DNA from: Marinobacter sp. HL-58
GTDB lineage: Bacteria; Pseudomonadota; Gammaproteobacteria; Pseudomonadales; Oleiphilaceae
DNA length: 64,000 nt
NCBI RefSeq assembly: GCF_001314605.1
Contig: NZ_LIHP01000002.1
Span: 1-64,000 of the forward strand
Reading direction: 5' to 3'
Below, one piece after another: positions 34,449-43,910 of this stretch (the stretch's first letter is position 1; each line of letters starts with the position of its first letter). Position numbers and translations under genes: made by a program. Under the pieces are notes generated by a model. It was not told the origin of the DNA, ran no database searches, and saw nothing but the letters and a program-made list of their open reading frames with translations.

Positions 34449-36431
34449 ATGGCAAGTATTTCATCGTTGGGTATTGGCTCGGGCGTTCTCAACCAGGATC
34501 TGGTGGACAAGCTGGTTTCTGCTGAGCGGGATCCCAAGGTTCAGCAGTTTGACCTTAAAACAGAGCAGGCCGAGGCCAAGCTGTCCGCATACGGGCAGTT
34601 AAAAAGCGCGGTAACGGAGCTGCGTCTGCCCATGCGCCAATTGGGCTCCGCAGATGCTATGCGGTCGTTCTCTGCGGATGTCTCCGGCAGCAGTGTGGAT
34701 GTCTCTGTGGACAGCAGCCAGGCAAGCCGTGGCACCTATAATATTGAGGTGGACCGCAAGGCCTCGGCGCAGGCGCTGGCCTCAGGTACCTTTGACGACA
34801 GGGATTCAACCAGCGTTGGCCGTGGCACCCTCTCGTTCGCGGTTGGGGACAAAACCACCAACATCGAGATCGATGAAAACAACGACACGCTTCAGGGCCT
34901 GGCCAACGCCATTAACGATTCCGATGCGGGTGTGTCGGCATCCATCATCAATACGGGTGATGGTTACCGCCTGGTGATGTCAGCGAACGAAACCGGCGAG
35001 GCCAATCGCATCAACATCACTGCCACCGATTCCGATGGCAACAATACCGATGCCGGTGGTCTGTCGCAGTTCGTGATGAACGATGATGTGCAGAACCTTG
35101 ATGAAACCACGCCTGCTCAGGATGCGCTGCTTTCTATCAACGGTATTGAAGTGACCAGTGCCAGCAATACCGTGGAAGATGTGGTTGACGGGCTGACGTT
35201 CAACATCAAGGACACCGGCTCGTCCAGCGTGGCGGTGGATCAGGACACGGGAAAGGTTGCCGAGCGTGTTCAGGAATTCGTCGACAAGTTCAACGCGGTG
35301 CAGAGCACGATCGGTGAGCTGACCGATTTTGATGCCGAAGAAGGTCAGGCCAGTATCCTGACCGGCGATTCCACGGTGCGCAGCATCCAGAACCAGCTCA
35401 AGCGCGTGCTCACTGACATGGTGCCTGGCCTGGAAGACGCCAATGTGCGCAGCCTGGCGGATGTGGGTATCACCACCGACTGGCAAAGTGGTGAGCTGCA
35501 GTTCGACAGCCAGAAATTCCAACAGCAGCTGCTGGAGAACCCTGATGATGTGACGGCGCTGTTCGCGGAGCAGGGCAGGGCGTCGGATTCCCAGGTGGAG
35601 TTTGTCCGCAGCGGAAATAACACCGAAGCCGGCGAGTACGCTATCAACGTGACCGAGATGGCCACACGGGGAGCGCTGCAGACCGCGTCTCCGCTGGCTG
35701 ACGGGGCCACAATTGACGACAGCAACGACCAGCTGAGTTTTCTGATAGATGGTGAAACCCGCGCTGACATCACACTCACCGCCGGCACTTACGACACCCG
35801 TGAAGACCTGGCGGCCGAAATTGAGAAGCAACTGAAGGACAACCCCGCGCTGAATTCCGCAGACCGCTCCGTGTCTGTGGGGGTGGATCCCGATACCGGT
35901 GCGCTGACGTTCACCTCTGGCCGTTATGCCAGCGAATCGTCGGTGGACCTGATTGCAGTGGATGACCAGACCACCAATGATCTGGGGCTGAGCACCCAGG
36001 ACGGCACCGCCGGCACCGACGTGGCCGGGACCATCAATGGGCAACAGGCCCGTGGTGATGGCCAGGTACTATACCTCGGCGAGGATAGTGGCCCGGCTTC
36101 TGGTCTGCAGGTGCGTATAGCTGGTGGTGAAACCGGCGCCCGGGGTTCCGTTGACTTTATCAAGGGGGTCAGTGACCGGACGGTGGATGCGATCACCGGG
36201 ATATTGGGGGCCAGTGGTCAGTTTGATGCCCGCACCAACTCCCTGAATCGTGAGCTGGACCGCATCGACGAACAACGGGAAAGACTGGATCTGCGGATCG
36301 AGTCGTATCAGGAAAGACTGGTCAAGCAGTTCAGTGCTGCAGACTCGCTGGTGGGGCAGTTCAACCAGACTGGGGATTACTTGACACAACAGCTTGCCGG
36401 AATGAGCGGTAACAGCCAGCAGGGTCAGTAA
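34449..36431 (+). CDS. fliD: Flagellar hook-associated protein 2 (filament cap)
   Basis: About 660 residues, starting MASISSLGIGSGVLNQDLVDKLVSAERDP at ATG 34449, 8 nt after GAGGAGG; ATG 34443 is too close to that site. The N-terminal coiled part, long beta-rich centre and C-terminal coiled coil (LNRELDRIDEQRERLDLRIESYQERLVKQFSAADSLV) match FliD. It forms the pentameric cap that folds flagellin at the filament tip. It is followed by its operon partner fliS after 40 nt. Confidence 0.95.
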   Translation: MASISSLGIGSGVLNQDLVDKLVSAERDPKVQQFDLKTEQAEAKLSAYGQLKSAVTELRLPMRQLGSADAMRSFSADVSGSSVDVSVDSSQASRGTYNIEVDRKASAQALASGTFDDRDSTSVGRGTLSFAVGDKTTNIEIDENNDTLQGLANAINDSDAGVSASIINTGDGYRLVMSANETGEANRINITATDSDGNNTDAGGLSQFVMNDDVQNLDETTPAQDALLSINGIEVTSASNTVEDVVDGLTFNIKDTGSSSVAVDQDTGKVAERVQEFVDKFNAVQSTIGELTDFDAEEGQASILTGDSTVRSIQNQLKRVLTDMVPGLEDANVRSLADVGITTDWQSGELQFDSQKFQQQLLENPDDVTALFAEQGRASDSQVEFVRSGNNTEAGEYAINVTEMATRGALQTASPLADGATIDDSNDQLSFLIDGETRADITLTAGTYDTREDLAAEIEKQLKDNPALNSADRSVSVGVDPDTGALTFTSGRYASESSVDLIAVDDQTTNDLGLSTQDGTAGTDVAGTINGQQARGDGQVLYLGEDSGPASGLQVRIAGGETGARGSVDFIKGVSDRTVDAITGILGASGQFDARTNSLNRELDRIDEQRERLDLRIESYQERLVKQFSAADSLVGQFNQTGDYLTQQLAGMSGNSQQGQ

Positions 36432-36471
36432 GGCCGTACGGAACAGGATATAACGGGAAACGAGGTCAATT

Positions 36472-36873
36472 ATGAACGGTTTACAGGCTTATCAACGGGT
36501 CAATGCCCAGACCAGCATCACCGATGCAGACCCCCACAAGCTGATCCAGCTGCTTTACAACGGAGCCCTGGAGCGCATCAACATGGCCAAGGCCCGGATG
36601 CAGGCAAAGGACTATGAGGGCAAGGGTAAGCTGATTTCCAAGGCCATTGAAATCATCGGTGGCCTGCGCGGTTTCCTGGATTTCGAGAAGGGCGGTGATC
36701 TGGCTGTGCGTCTGGAGTCGCTCTATGACTATATGGAGCGCACGCTGTTCGAAGCCAACTTGAAGAACGATGTGGCCAAGCTTGATGAAGTGGCGGACCT
36801 GCTTCGTTCCATCAAGGAAGGCTGGGACGGCATCCGGGAGCAGGCAACTGCCCAGCAACAGCAGGCGGTCTGA
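36472..36873 (+). CDS. fliS: Flagellin export chaperone
   Basis: The 133-residue FliS has QRVNAQTSITDADPHKLIQLLYNGALERI, KISKAIEIIGGL-type helix KLISKAIEIIGGLRGFLDFEKGG and LYDYMERTLFEANLKND. FliS binds the C-terminus of flagellin and prevents early polymerisation in the cytoplasm. It closes the fliD operon. Confidence 0.95.
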   Translation: MNGLQAYQRVNAQTSITDADPHKLIQLLYNGALERINMAKARMQAKDYEGKGKLISKAIEIIGGLRGFLDFEKGGDLAVRLESLYDYMERTLFEANLKNDVAKLDEVADLLRSIKEGWDGIREQATAQQQQAV

Positions 36874-36894
36874 CCCAGAGCCCGTTTCCAGAAG

Positions 36895-36919
36895 TGGCCC
36901 GGTTGCGGGCCATTTTTTT
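36895..36919 (+). terminator. Rho-independent terminator after fliS
   Basis: TGGCCCG/CGGGCCA stem with a GTTG-type loop and TTTTTTT tail. Confidence 0.9.
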
Positions 36920-36977
36920 GGTTGATCGGTTATGCTCTGTAAAACAAGACTGACCTAACGTCTGGAACTTTTCGCCA

Positions 36978-37751
36978 ATGCAGTATGTCGCCTCCCGGTT
37001 TCTGGTTTTTATGGCCAGGTGTGTTCTTGCCGTTAGTTTACTGATTACCTCCGCGTTTGCCGACGAATCTGTTACTTTTGCCATTCCCGATGTGTGGCCC
37101 TGGGCTTACGAAGCTGACAGCGGCGAGTTGCGGGGCAGCCTGATCGAAGTTGCCGAGCGCCTCTCCGAGATAACCGGCATTCCGGTAGAGCCTCATCTGC
37201 GGCCGCTGCGCAGGGCCATTGTGGAGCTGCGCTCCGGCGCCGTAAATTTCACTATCCTGTTTCAAAGCCCGGAGCTGGACGTTGAGGCGATCAATGTTTC
37301 GCCTGTTACCCGGGTGAACATCCTGCTGGCCGCCATGGCTTATTCTGATTACCCGCTTACGCTAGAGGACCTGAAAGGGAAGCGAGTGGCCTACATTCGC
37401 GGGACTTATCTCGGACAGGCTTTTGAAGACGATACCGAGGTTTTAAAAGTGCCCGTGAATGCCATCGGTCAGGCTGTGGAACTGCTCTCCCTGGGTAGAA
37501 TTTCGGCCATACTGGCCAGTGACCACAATATTTACCGTACTTTGTCATCCCGGAGCCAGCCCCAGGATATGCTGAGGTACCGCCAGCATGTGCCGGGTCA
37601 GCAAGGAGCCCTTTACATGTCCCGGGAATCCAGGCGGCCCGAGGTGGCCCGCAAGTTCAGCGCTGCTATTGAACAAATGGATGCCGAAGGAGAGCTGGAC
37701 GAGATCTTCTACGGTGAGGCCCGGGATATTGAGCCTGCCCCTGTCCAATAG
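36978..37751 (+). CDS. Periplasmic solute-binding protein family 3-like
   Basis: The 257-residue product has a signal peptide (cleavage near SAFA-DE at about 27) and a type II periplasmic binding fold: VTFAIPDVWPWAYEADSGELRGSLIEVAERLSEITGIPVEPHLRPLRRAIVELRSG, then LEDLKGKRVAYIRGTYLG. It lacks neighbouring permease or ATPase genes, so it may be an orphan sensor or binding protein and not part of a full ABC importer. The ligand is unknown. Confidence 0.75.
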   Translation: MQYVASRFLVFMARCVLAVSLLITSAFADESVTFAIPDVWPWAYEADSGELRGSLIEVAERLSEITGIPVEPHLRPLRRAIVELRSGAVNFTILFQSPELDVEAINVSPVTRVNILLAAMAYSDYPLTLEDLKGKRVAYIRGTYLGQAFEDDTEVLKVPVNAIGQAVELLSLGRISAILASDHNIYRTLSSRSQPQDMLRYRQHVPGQQGALYMSRESRRPEVARKFSAAIEQMDAEGELDEIFYGEARDIEPAPVQ

Positions 37752-37777
37752 CCATTCCCCGCGCTGTCCCGTACAAT
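37749..37777 (+). promoter_or_regulatory. Candidate sigma70 promoter of argG
   Basis: A -35-like TAGCCA and a -10 TACAAT separated by 17 bases, about 50 nt upstream of the argG ATG. The -35 box is weak. Confidence 0.4.
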
Positions 37778-37826
37778 ATGCGCCTTATTTTCGATACATC
37801 CATTCTGTTCAGTCTGGAGCAAGGGC

Positions 37827-39038
37827 ATGTCTGATATTAAAAAGGTGGTGCTGGCCTATTCCGGTGGCCTGGATACCTCGGTAATCGTACGCTGGTTGCA
37901 GGATACCTATGAATGTGAGGTGGTGACCTTTACCGCCGACATCGGCCAGGGCGAGGAAGTGGAACCGGCGCGCACAAAAGCCAAGGCGCTGGGGGTGAAG
38001 GAAATCTACATCGAGGACCTGCGCGAGGAATTTGTGCGCGATTACGTGTTCCCGATGTTCCGTGCCAATACCATATATGAAGGTGAGTACCTGCTGGGTA
38101 CCTCCATCGCACGTCCGTTGATCTCCCGCCGCCTGATCGAGATTGCCAACGAAACCGGCGCGGATGCCATTTCCCATGGCGCTACCGGTAAAGGTAACGA
38201 CCAGGTGCGTTTCGAGCTGGGTGCCTATGCCCTGAAGCCGGGTGTGAAGGTGATTGCCCCCTGGCGCGAGTGGGATCTGAATTCCCGCGAGAAGCTGCTG
38301 GCCTACTGCGACGAGCGCAATATTCCTGTGGAGATGAAGAAGGGCAAGTCCCCATATTCCATGGATGCGAACCTGCTGCACATTTCCTATGAAGGCATGA
38401 ACCTGGAAGATCCCTGGGCGGAAGCCGAGGAAGACATGTGGCGCTGGAGTGTGTCTCCGGAAGCGGCGCCTGAAACTGCGACCTACATTGAGGTGACTTA
38501 CGAGAAGGGTGATATCGTCGCGATCGATGGCCAGGCCATGAAGCCCCACGAGGTGCTGGAGCATCTGAACAAGGTTGCCGGCGCGAATGGCATTGGTCGA
38601 CTGGATATCGTTGAGAACCGCTATGTGGGCATGAAGTCCCGCGGCTGTTACGAAACACCGGGCGGTACCGTGATGCTGCGTGCCCACCGTGCCATTGAGT
38701 CCATTACTCTGGACCGTGAGGTGGCGCACCTGAAAGACAGCATCATGCCGCGTTATGCGGAGGTGATCTACAACGGTTACTGGTGGTCGCCGGAGCGTGA
38801 GGCGCTGCAGGCGCTGATCGACCAGACCCAGACTTATGTGAACGGTACGGTGCGGCTGAAGCTCTACAAGGGCAATGTGGATGTGGTTGGCCGTAAATCC
38901 GAAGATTCGCTGTTTGATGAGAAGATTGCGACCTTTGAGGAAGATCAGGGGGCGTATGACCAGAAAGACGCGGAAGGTTTTATCAAGTTGAATGCCCTTC
39001 GGTTGCGGATTGCTGCAGGAAAGGGGCGCAAGCTTTAA
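37827..39038 (+). CDS. argG: Argininosuccinate synthase
   Basis: The 403-residue product has the ATP-binding [15 protein letters not shown] (PP-loop), [46 protein letters not shown] and [13 protein letters not shown]. It joins citrulline and aspartate using ATP in arginine synthesis. It is monocistronic, followed by a hairpin element. Length and motifs are fully typical. Confidence 0.98.
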   Translation: MSDIKKVVLAYSGGLDTSVIVRWLQDTYECEVVTFTADIGQGEEVEPARTKAKALGVKEIYIEDLREEFVRDYVFPMFRANTIYEGEYLLGTSIARPLISRRLIEIANETGADAISHGATGKGNDQVRFELGAYALKPGVKVIAPWREWDLNSREKLLAYCDERNIPVEMKKGKSPYSMDANLLHISYEGMNLEDPWAEAEEDMWRWSVSPEAAPETATYIEVTYEKGDIVAIDGQAMKPHEVLEHLNKVAGANGIGRLDIVENRYVGMKSRGCYETPGGTVMLRAHRAIESITLDREVAHLKDSIMPRYAEVIYNGYWWSPEREALQALIDQTQTYVNGTVRLKLYKGNVDVVGRKSEDSLFDEKIATFEEDQGAYDQKDAEGFIKLNALRLRIAAGKGRKL

Positions 39039-39074
39039 AGCTTTCATTCCGTGCCTGATGGTTTCGGAGTAGTC

Positions 39075-39180
39075 GCCAGGCAGGAACCGCTTTTCAGGAC
39101 ACGCTACGAGCACATCCATGTGCGCTTGACGTTGGCCATCCTTGGCCAACGACAGTCCTGAAAAGCGGTTCCTGCCTGGC
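39075..39180. repeat. Long hairpin element H, copy 1
   Basis: Perfect 26-bp inverted arms at 39075-39100 and 39155-39180 enclose a 54-nt loop with ACGCTACGAGCACATCC and GGCCATCCTTGGCC. The loop resembles that at 59377-59430 and the reverse of 40449-40503, while the arms differ. It lies 36 nt after argG. The following 39181-39298 holds a weak fragment of similar text and no gene. Confidence 0.9.
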
Positions 39181-39298
39181 TCTTTTAAGCTCGGTGTTGC
39201 CCAGCCAGCCAAGGCGCTCCACGTTTCTGAAAGCCTGCACCGGCCTTGCTCGTTCTGGCCTTGGGTGACGGCAGTCCTGAAAGCTGTAGCAGCCAGGT

Positions 39299-40321
39299 TT
39301 ATACCGCTTTTAACTGACGAAACTCACCCGGGGTCTTTCCCGTTTCTGCCTTGAATTTCCTGTGGAACGACGTTGTTTCGCTATATCCCAACCTCAACGC
39401 AATCTCCGGTATTCCCAGGTTGCTGTTTGCCAGAAAATCTTCCGCCATTGCCTGCCTGACCTCGTCCAGTAACTTCTGATAGGAAACCCCTTCCTGGCTG
39501 AGTTTTCGCTGCAGTGTCCGGCTGGTCATTCCCAGGTTGTCTGCCACCATGTCCTGCCGGGTGATGCCGTGCATGAGCTGTTTACGGATGCTGTGTTTGA
39601 CCCGGGTAGTCAGTGGTGTGTCCGTATCCAGGGATGCCAACTGGCTGAGGGCGTGGGCCTCCAGGGTTTTGCGGAGCAGGGGGTCTGGCTGGCGGAGTGG
39701 GCTGTTCAGCAGGCCTTTGTGCAGCACGATGGCATCTTCGCCGGCGCCGAAACGGACCGGGCAGTCCCAGCGTTCGGTGTAGGCGTTTTCCAGTTGCTGG
39801 CCGGGTGATGGGCGCTCCAGACATATTTCCAGCGGGGAAGAGGTGTTGTCGTCCGCCAACCAGCGGGCGTAGTTGATCCAGGACGCGAACACATTATCGA
39901 CCATGTGGGGCCGGACCACCGGGTCGGTGTAGTTGCAGGCCCAGGCCAGCTTGATATGGTCGCCGCTGGTGGTCAGGTGCGTTGTGCCCATGTCACCCAC
40001 CAGCTTCTCGAACGGCGCAATTCTCGCCACCGCTTCGCCCAGGGTGGCGCAGCTCATGGTGATGTAGCCCAGCACACTCCACGAACCCGGTTGCACAAAG
40101 TCCCCGGTTTCCAGCCCGAGGATGGGGTTGCTGGATTGTTCGCTGAGATGGCGGATGAAGTCCTGGAATTGCTCGCCGTTGATGCGTCCGTCGTCGGTCT
40201 CCAGAATGCCGGCATCGAGGCCGGCTTTTTCGAACAGCGCACGGGTATCAATACCGGCGGCTTGGGCGGCACGAACGTACTGGCGCAGGGCAGCAACAGA
40301 GGCGGTTCCGAGGGTTTTCAT
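39299..40321 (-). CDS. AraC-family transcriptional regulator
   Basis: A 340-residue protein. An N-terminal arabinose-binding-like domain of the OruR/ArgR-type family (VAALRQYVRAAQAAGIDTRALFEKAGL) is followed by a C-terminal double helix-turn-helix (about 240-338) with GITRQDMVADNLGMTSRTLQRKLSQEG and IPEIALRLGYSETTSFHRKFKAETGKTPGEFR. The inducer and target are not evident. No divergent or downstream metabolic gene points to a pathway. Confidence 0.9.
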   Translation of the reverse strand: MKTLGTASVAALRQYVRAAQAAGIDTRALFEKAGLDAGILETDDGRINGEQFQDFIRHLSEQSSNPILGLETGDFVQPGSWSVLGYITMSCATLGEAVARIAPFEKLVGDMGTTHLTTSGDHIKLAWACNYTDPVVRPHMVDNVFASWINYARWLADDNTSSPLEICLERPSPGQQLENAYTERWDCPVRFGAGEDAIVLHKGLLNSPLRQPDPLLRKTLEAHALSQLASLDTDTPLTTRVKHSIRKQLMHGITRQDMVADNLGMTSRTLQRKLSQEGVSYQKLLDEVRQAMAEDFLANSNLGIPEIALRLGYSETTSFHRKFKAETGKTPGEFRQLKAV

Positions 40322-40423
40322 GGCTACGGCAACATCTTGGGATTATTGTTGCCGGAAGTATAACGGAATCGGAGCAATAAAAGAGAAGCGCGGGGGCAAC
40401 TTCAAACTTCGGCAAGCAGTGTT

Positions 40424-40528
40424 GGCACTGGGGAGGCTTCTCCAGAAATGTGGAGCGTCATGGATGGCGCGACCAAGCCCTACACGGACGTATTCACGGG
40501 CGTTTTCTGGAGAAGCCTCCCCAGTGCC
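40424..40528. repeat. Long hairpin element H, copy 2 (inverted orientation)
   Basis: Perfect 25-bp arms at 40424-40448 and 40504-40528 around a 55-nt loop with GCGTCATGGATGGCGCG and ACACGGACGTATTCACGG. Reverse-complementing the loop aligns it with copies 1 and 3. It stands in the 465-nt gap between the AraC gene and the response regulator, which otherwise holds a terminator (40580-40597) and a further small stem (GGCGGAGG/CCTCCGCC, about 40663-40694). Confidence 0.9.
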
Positions 40529-40574
40529 GACGCCGCGGAACTCCAAAGCCCGGAGAGACAAATTCGAGACAATA

Positions 40575-40600
40575 AAAAAGCCAGCTAAAAAGCTGGCTTA
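40575..40600 (-). terminator. Rho-independent terminator, minus-strand orientation
   Basis: The GCCAGCT/AGCTGGC stem (40580-40597) is followed on the minus strand by TTTTTT. It probably ends the transcript of the response-regulator gene ending at 40787. Confidence 0.75.
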
Positions 40601-40786
40601 AAAACAAGGAAAGAACGAAAGTGCCTGAAAAATTCGTTAATTCAGTGGACTTTTCCCATATGGCGGCGGAGGTACTACTCGGCTCCTCCGCCATGGGGGA
40701 TACTGCTTGAATCCACAATGTCAGAATAGGGCCTTCGCTCCGGGAAGTCTGTTTGTGATGTGTGTCGCAGTGTTACGGAGTGTGAT

Positions 40787-41755
40787 TCAGGCTTTCTCCA
40801 GCTCCGGTGTTGTCTCGGTAAACCGCCGCGTCTCATAGGCATCCACCAGCCCCTGCACCGCCGCACGCTCCATCTCCTGGACCGAAGGCGTGCCGTTCTG
40901 GGCATCCGCCCGGCAAAGCACCATGCCGGCTTCAACGGAAATGTAGCCGGCCGTGGTTTTCAGGGCCTTGTGGTTGATGCCATCAAACACCCGACGAAAC
41001 GCCGTGGTAGAGCAGTGGTCACTGTTGGGAAAGTGGGCGATGATCGCGTACTGGTTGTCGCCCACGCGGCACAGGGAATCCATGGGGCGGATCAGGTGGC
41101 TGAGGCGGCGAGCAATGCCCACGGCCAGTTCGCTCATCACCGAGGGCGCATGCTTGCGCTTGAGCTCCTGCCAATTGCGGATACCGCACAGCACATAGGC
41201 CGAGGCTCCGCCGCGGGATTCCGCCTGGCGCAGGCACTTGCCGAGTTTATCCCGGGAATAGCGGTTGTTGCACAGGCCGGTTTCCAGATCAATGATGCTG
41301 CTGTTCTCCAGCTCCCGGTTATTCTCGATCAGCAGGGAATTGGCTTTGAGAAGCGTGTTCTGGCGGTCTGCCATGCGGTCGGCAGCGAAAATCCGGGGGA
41401 TCAGTTGCTTGGTCATGTCCGATTTGTAGATGAAATCGTCCACGCCACGGTCAAAGGCTTCCGACAGCGCTTCCACGCTCTCGCGGGCGGTGAGCAGAAT
41501 TACATAGGTGTAGTGATTGTTCTGCTCGTCCTGCTGGCGCACCTGGTCGGTGAGCTCCAGCCCGTCCATCTCCGGCATCAGCCAGTCAGCGATCAGTACA
41601 CTCACCGGCCGCTGGTCGATAAACTCGAGGGCGGCAGGTGCATTGTTAGCAATTCGCACGTCGCGGTATCCTGCATTGCGGAGGGTGCGGCCCACCACCA
41701 TACTGCTGAATTTTGCGTCGTCTACCACGAGGATGGGAAGGTCAAGATTTGGCAT
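40787..41755 (-). CDS. Response regulator with degenerate GGDEF domain
   Basis: The 322-residue product has a receiver domain (1-125; LVVDDAKFSS, IADWLMPEMDG, VILLTARES, DDFIYKS), a coiled linker and a C-terminal GGDEF-like fold (about 155-320; IDLETGLCNNRYSRDKL). The signature position reads RVGDNQYAI instead of GGDEF, so cyclase activity is unlikely. It may act as a c-di-GMP- or GTP-binding output, or by protein contact. It is divergent from yajQ, which encodes a c-di-GMP/nucleotide-binding family protein. Confidence 0.88.
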   Translation of the reverse strand: MPNLDLPILVVDDAKFSSMVVGRTLRNAGYRDVRIANNAPAALEFIDQRPVSVLIADWLMPEMDGLELTDQVRQQDEQNNHYTYVILLTARESVEALSEAFDRGVDDFIYKSDMTKQLIPRIFAADRMADRQNTLLKANSLLIENNRELENSSIIDLETGLCNNRYSRDKLGKCLRQAESRGGASAYVLCGIRNWQELKRKHAPSVMSELAVGIARRLSHLIRPMDSLCRVGDNQYAIIAHFPNSDHCSTTAFRRVFDGINHKALKTTAGYISVEAGMVLCRADAQNGTPSVQEMERAAVQGLVDAYETRRFTETTPELEKA

Positions 41756-41912
41756 TGTTATCTACTACTCACCAGTCCATTGTCAGATGCGGTGCCGCCC
41801 CGGTCTTGATATGCTTTGGCACCTTGCGAAACCAGAGTGCAACCAGAAGGGCATCAGTATAGCGTTTTGTGCCTGCCCTGACGTGGATAATTGTAAAAAG
41901 TGAGAACACATC

Positions 41913-42395
41913 ATGCCTTCTTTTGACATAGTTTCTGAAATCGACATGCACGAAGTCACCAACGCCGTGGACCAGGCCAAACGTGAGCTGGGTAACCGCT
42001 GGGACTTCAAGAACGTGGAAGCGGATATCGAGCTGGACGACAAGGGCATTACCATCAGTGCCGAGCAGGAATTCCAGCTGGAGCAACTGATGGACATGCT
42101 GCGGATGGCCTTTGCCAAGCGCAATATCGACAGCAGGGCGCTGTCTGAAAATGGCGAGAGTAAATCCGGCAAACTGGTCAAGCAGCATTTGCAGCTGAAG
42201 CAGGGTATCGAAACCGACATGGCCAAAAAGATCGTCAAGATGATCAAGGACGCGAAACTGAAGGTCCAGACGAGCATCGAGGGCGACAAGGTGCGCGTCA
42301 AAGGCAAAAAGCGTGACGACCTGCAGACAGCAATTGCGCTTCTGAAAGAAGCCGAGCTGGACGTACCGCTGCAATACAACAATTTCCGCGACTGA
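41913..42395 (+). CDS. yajQ: YajQ family nucleotide-binding protein
   Basis: 160 residues, [34 protein letters not shown], followed by the conserved [18 protein letters not shown] and [33 protein letters not shown]. The fold is a duplicated ferredoxin-like domain. Some members bind cyclic di-GMP and act with transcription factors. Length and sequence are typical. Confidence 0.96.
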   Translation: MPSFDIVSEIDMHEVTNAVDQAKRELGNRWDFKNVEADIELDDKGITISAEQEFQLEQLMDMLRMAFAKRNIDSRALSENGESKSGKLVKQHLQLKQGIETDMAKKIVKMIKDAKLKVQTSIEGDKVRVKGKKRDDLQTAIALLKEAELDVPLQYNNFRD

Positions 42396-42400
42396 ATGAA

Positions 42401-42455
42401 TTGGGGTCAGACCCCTGTGGATAAAAATAAGTTATCCACAGGGGTCTGACCCCAA
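42401..42455. repeat. GGGGTCAGACCCC hairpin (T), copy 3
   Basis: Perfect 24-bp arms (TTGGGGTCAGACCCCTGTGG with its complement) around an 8-nt AT-rich loop. The inner arm TGTGGATAA/TTATCCACA differs from copies 1 and 2 but still pairs. It fills the space between yajQ and the ampG-like gene. Confidence 0.9.
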
Positions 42456-42456
42456 A

Positions 42457-43872
42457 TTGGGAGGCAGGGTTATCAGCATTGGTCAATGGCGTGCGCTGAT
42501 CGGGGATGCTCTTTACACCTACACCCGTTGGCAGGTGATTGCGCTTCTTTTCCTGGGGTTTTCAGCCGGGTTGCCTTTTCTGCTGGTGTTTTCCACGCTG
42601 AATGCGCGGCTGGCGGATGTGGGGGTGGAAACGGCCACGATCGGCTTTTTCAGCTGGCTGGGTATAACCTACTCCATCAAGGTGTTCTGGGCCCCGGTGG
42701 TGGACCGGGTAAAGCTGCCCGTGCTCGACAGGCTTTTGGGTAAGCGCCGCAGCTGGATCCTGATGGCCCAGGCAGGTATTGCCACGGGCCTTTATCTGAT
42801 GGCTCATGTGGATGCCATTCTTGCACCGGAAATGATGGCGTTGTTTGGGCTGCTGGTGGCGTTTTCCTCTGCTACCCAGGATGTGGCCATCGACGCTTAC
42901 CGTATAGAGATTGCCGACGAACGGCTGCAGGCGGCACTGGCGGCCACTTATATCTTTGGCTATCGGTTGGCGTTGCTGGTCGCCGGCGCGGGCGCCCTGT
43001 ACCTGGCGGAGTTCTGGTCCTGGCAGGTGTCGTACGAGGTGATGGCACTGCTGGTCGGTGTCGGTATGGCGACGGTGCTGATTGTGCGGGAACCGGCGGT
43101 GAACCATTTTGCCGCGGCCCAGGACATTGCTGACAAGGTCAAACACGAAGCCAGCAAGCGCACCCACCTGAATCCCCGGCTGGCGCGCTTTGTCGGCTGG
43201 TTCTATGCCGCTGTTGCCGGCCCGTTCTTGGACTTCTTCCGGCGTTACCGGGAACTGGCGATTCTGATTCTGGTGATGGTGGCGGTATACCGCATCTCCG
43301 ACATAGCCATGGGCGTGATGGCCAATCCTTTTTACCTGGATTTCATGGGCTTCTCCAAAACCCAGGTGGCAGACGTGACCAAAATCTTTGGCTTCTTCAT
43401 GACCATCGCAGGCTCACTGGCGGGTGGCGTGCTGGTGGTGCGCTATGGGGTGCGTAAAATCCTGCTGACCGGTGCGATCATGACCGCGGCTACCAACCTG
43501 CTGTTCGTGGTGCTGGCCCAATATCCTCCCAATATCGTGACACTGGCGCTGGTGGTGAGTGCTGATAACCTGAGCGGCGGTATCGCCAATGTGGCGCTTA
43601 TTGCCTGGCTCTCCAGCATGACCAGCGCGGCGTTCACGGCAACCCAGTACGCGCTGTTCAGCTCGCTGATGACCCTGCCCGGCAAGTTTCTGGGCGGTTT
43701 TTCCGGAATTGTGGTGGGAGGGTTTGGTTACGCAGAGTTTTTCCTGGTGGCCGGGCTGATGGGGATACCCGCCATACTGCTGGCCTGGTTCATGATCCGG
43801 AAAGGCGAACGCCTGGATGCCCTGGCGCCGCGAAACGAAGAAATCGAGGAAGATCCCAGTAGGTCGGATTAG
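42457..43872 (+). CDS. ampG: AmpG-like muropeptide MFS permease
   Basis: About 471 residues with twelve or so membrane segments: QVIALLFLGFSAGLPFLLVFSTLNARLADVGVETATIGFFSW, FWAPVVDRVKLP, SSATQDVAIDAYRIEI, and MGFSKTQVADVTKIFGFFMTI. These are AmpG family marks; AmpG imports GlcNAc-anhydroMurNAc peptides for cell-wall recycling. The start is uncertain. TTG 42457 abuts the T hairpin, and a GGGAGGCAGG site at 42459-42468 would suit a start near 42478, where only ATT is found. The last residues SRSD and the TAG come from a REP. Confidence 0.88.
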   Translation: MGGRVISIGQWRALIGDALYTYTRWQVIALLFLGFSAGLPFLLVFSTLNARLADVGVETATIGFFSWLGITYSIKVFWAPVVDRVKLPVLDRLLGKRRSWILMAQAGIATGLYLMAHVDAILAPEMMALFGLLVAFSSATQDVAIDAYRIEIADERLQAALAATYIFGYRLALLVAGAGALYLAEFWSWQVSYEVMALLVGVGMATVLIVREPAVNHFAAAQDIADKVKHEASKRTHLNPRLARFVGWFYAAVAGPFLDFFRRYRELAILILVMVAVYRISDIAMGVMANPFYLDFMGFSKTQVADVTKIFGFFMTIAGSLAGGVLVVRYGVRKILLTGAIMTAATNLLFVVLAQYPPNIVTLALVVSADNLSGGIANVALIAWLSSMTSAAFTATQYALFSSLMTLPGKFLGGFSGIVVGGFGYAEFFLVAGLMGIPAILLAWFMIRKGERLDALAPRNEEIEEDPSRSD

Positions 43873-43894
43873 GCTCAAAGAGCCGTAATCCGAC
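43859..43894. repeat. REP unit overlapping the ampG stop codon
   Basis: GTAGGTCGGATTAGGCTC then AAAGAGCCGTAATCCGAC. It encodes the last residues and the TAG (43870-43872) of the permease. Confidence 0.88.
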
Positions 43895-43910
43895 AACATT
43901 TGCCTACGGG

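Noticed and set aside
34980..36044. 354-residue open frame antisense to fliD
   Set aside because: It lies wholly within fliD and has low-complexity, His/Gly/Val-rich composition typical of shadow frames.
37809..39212. 467-residue open frame antisense to argG
   Set aside because: It mirrors argG in the opposite strand and continues into the H element; there is no independent evidence of coding.
40663..40697. GGCGGAGG/CCTCCGCC stem as a riboswitch or ncRNA
   Set aside because: It is a single simple stem without conserved features; a weak hairpin near a terminator is sufficient explanation.
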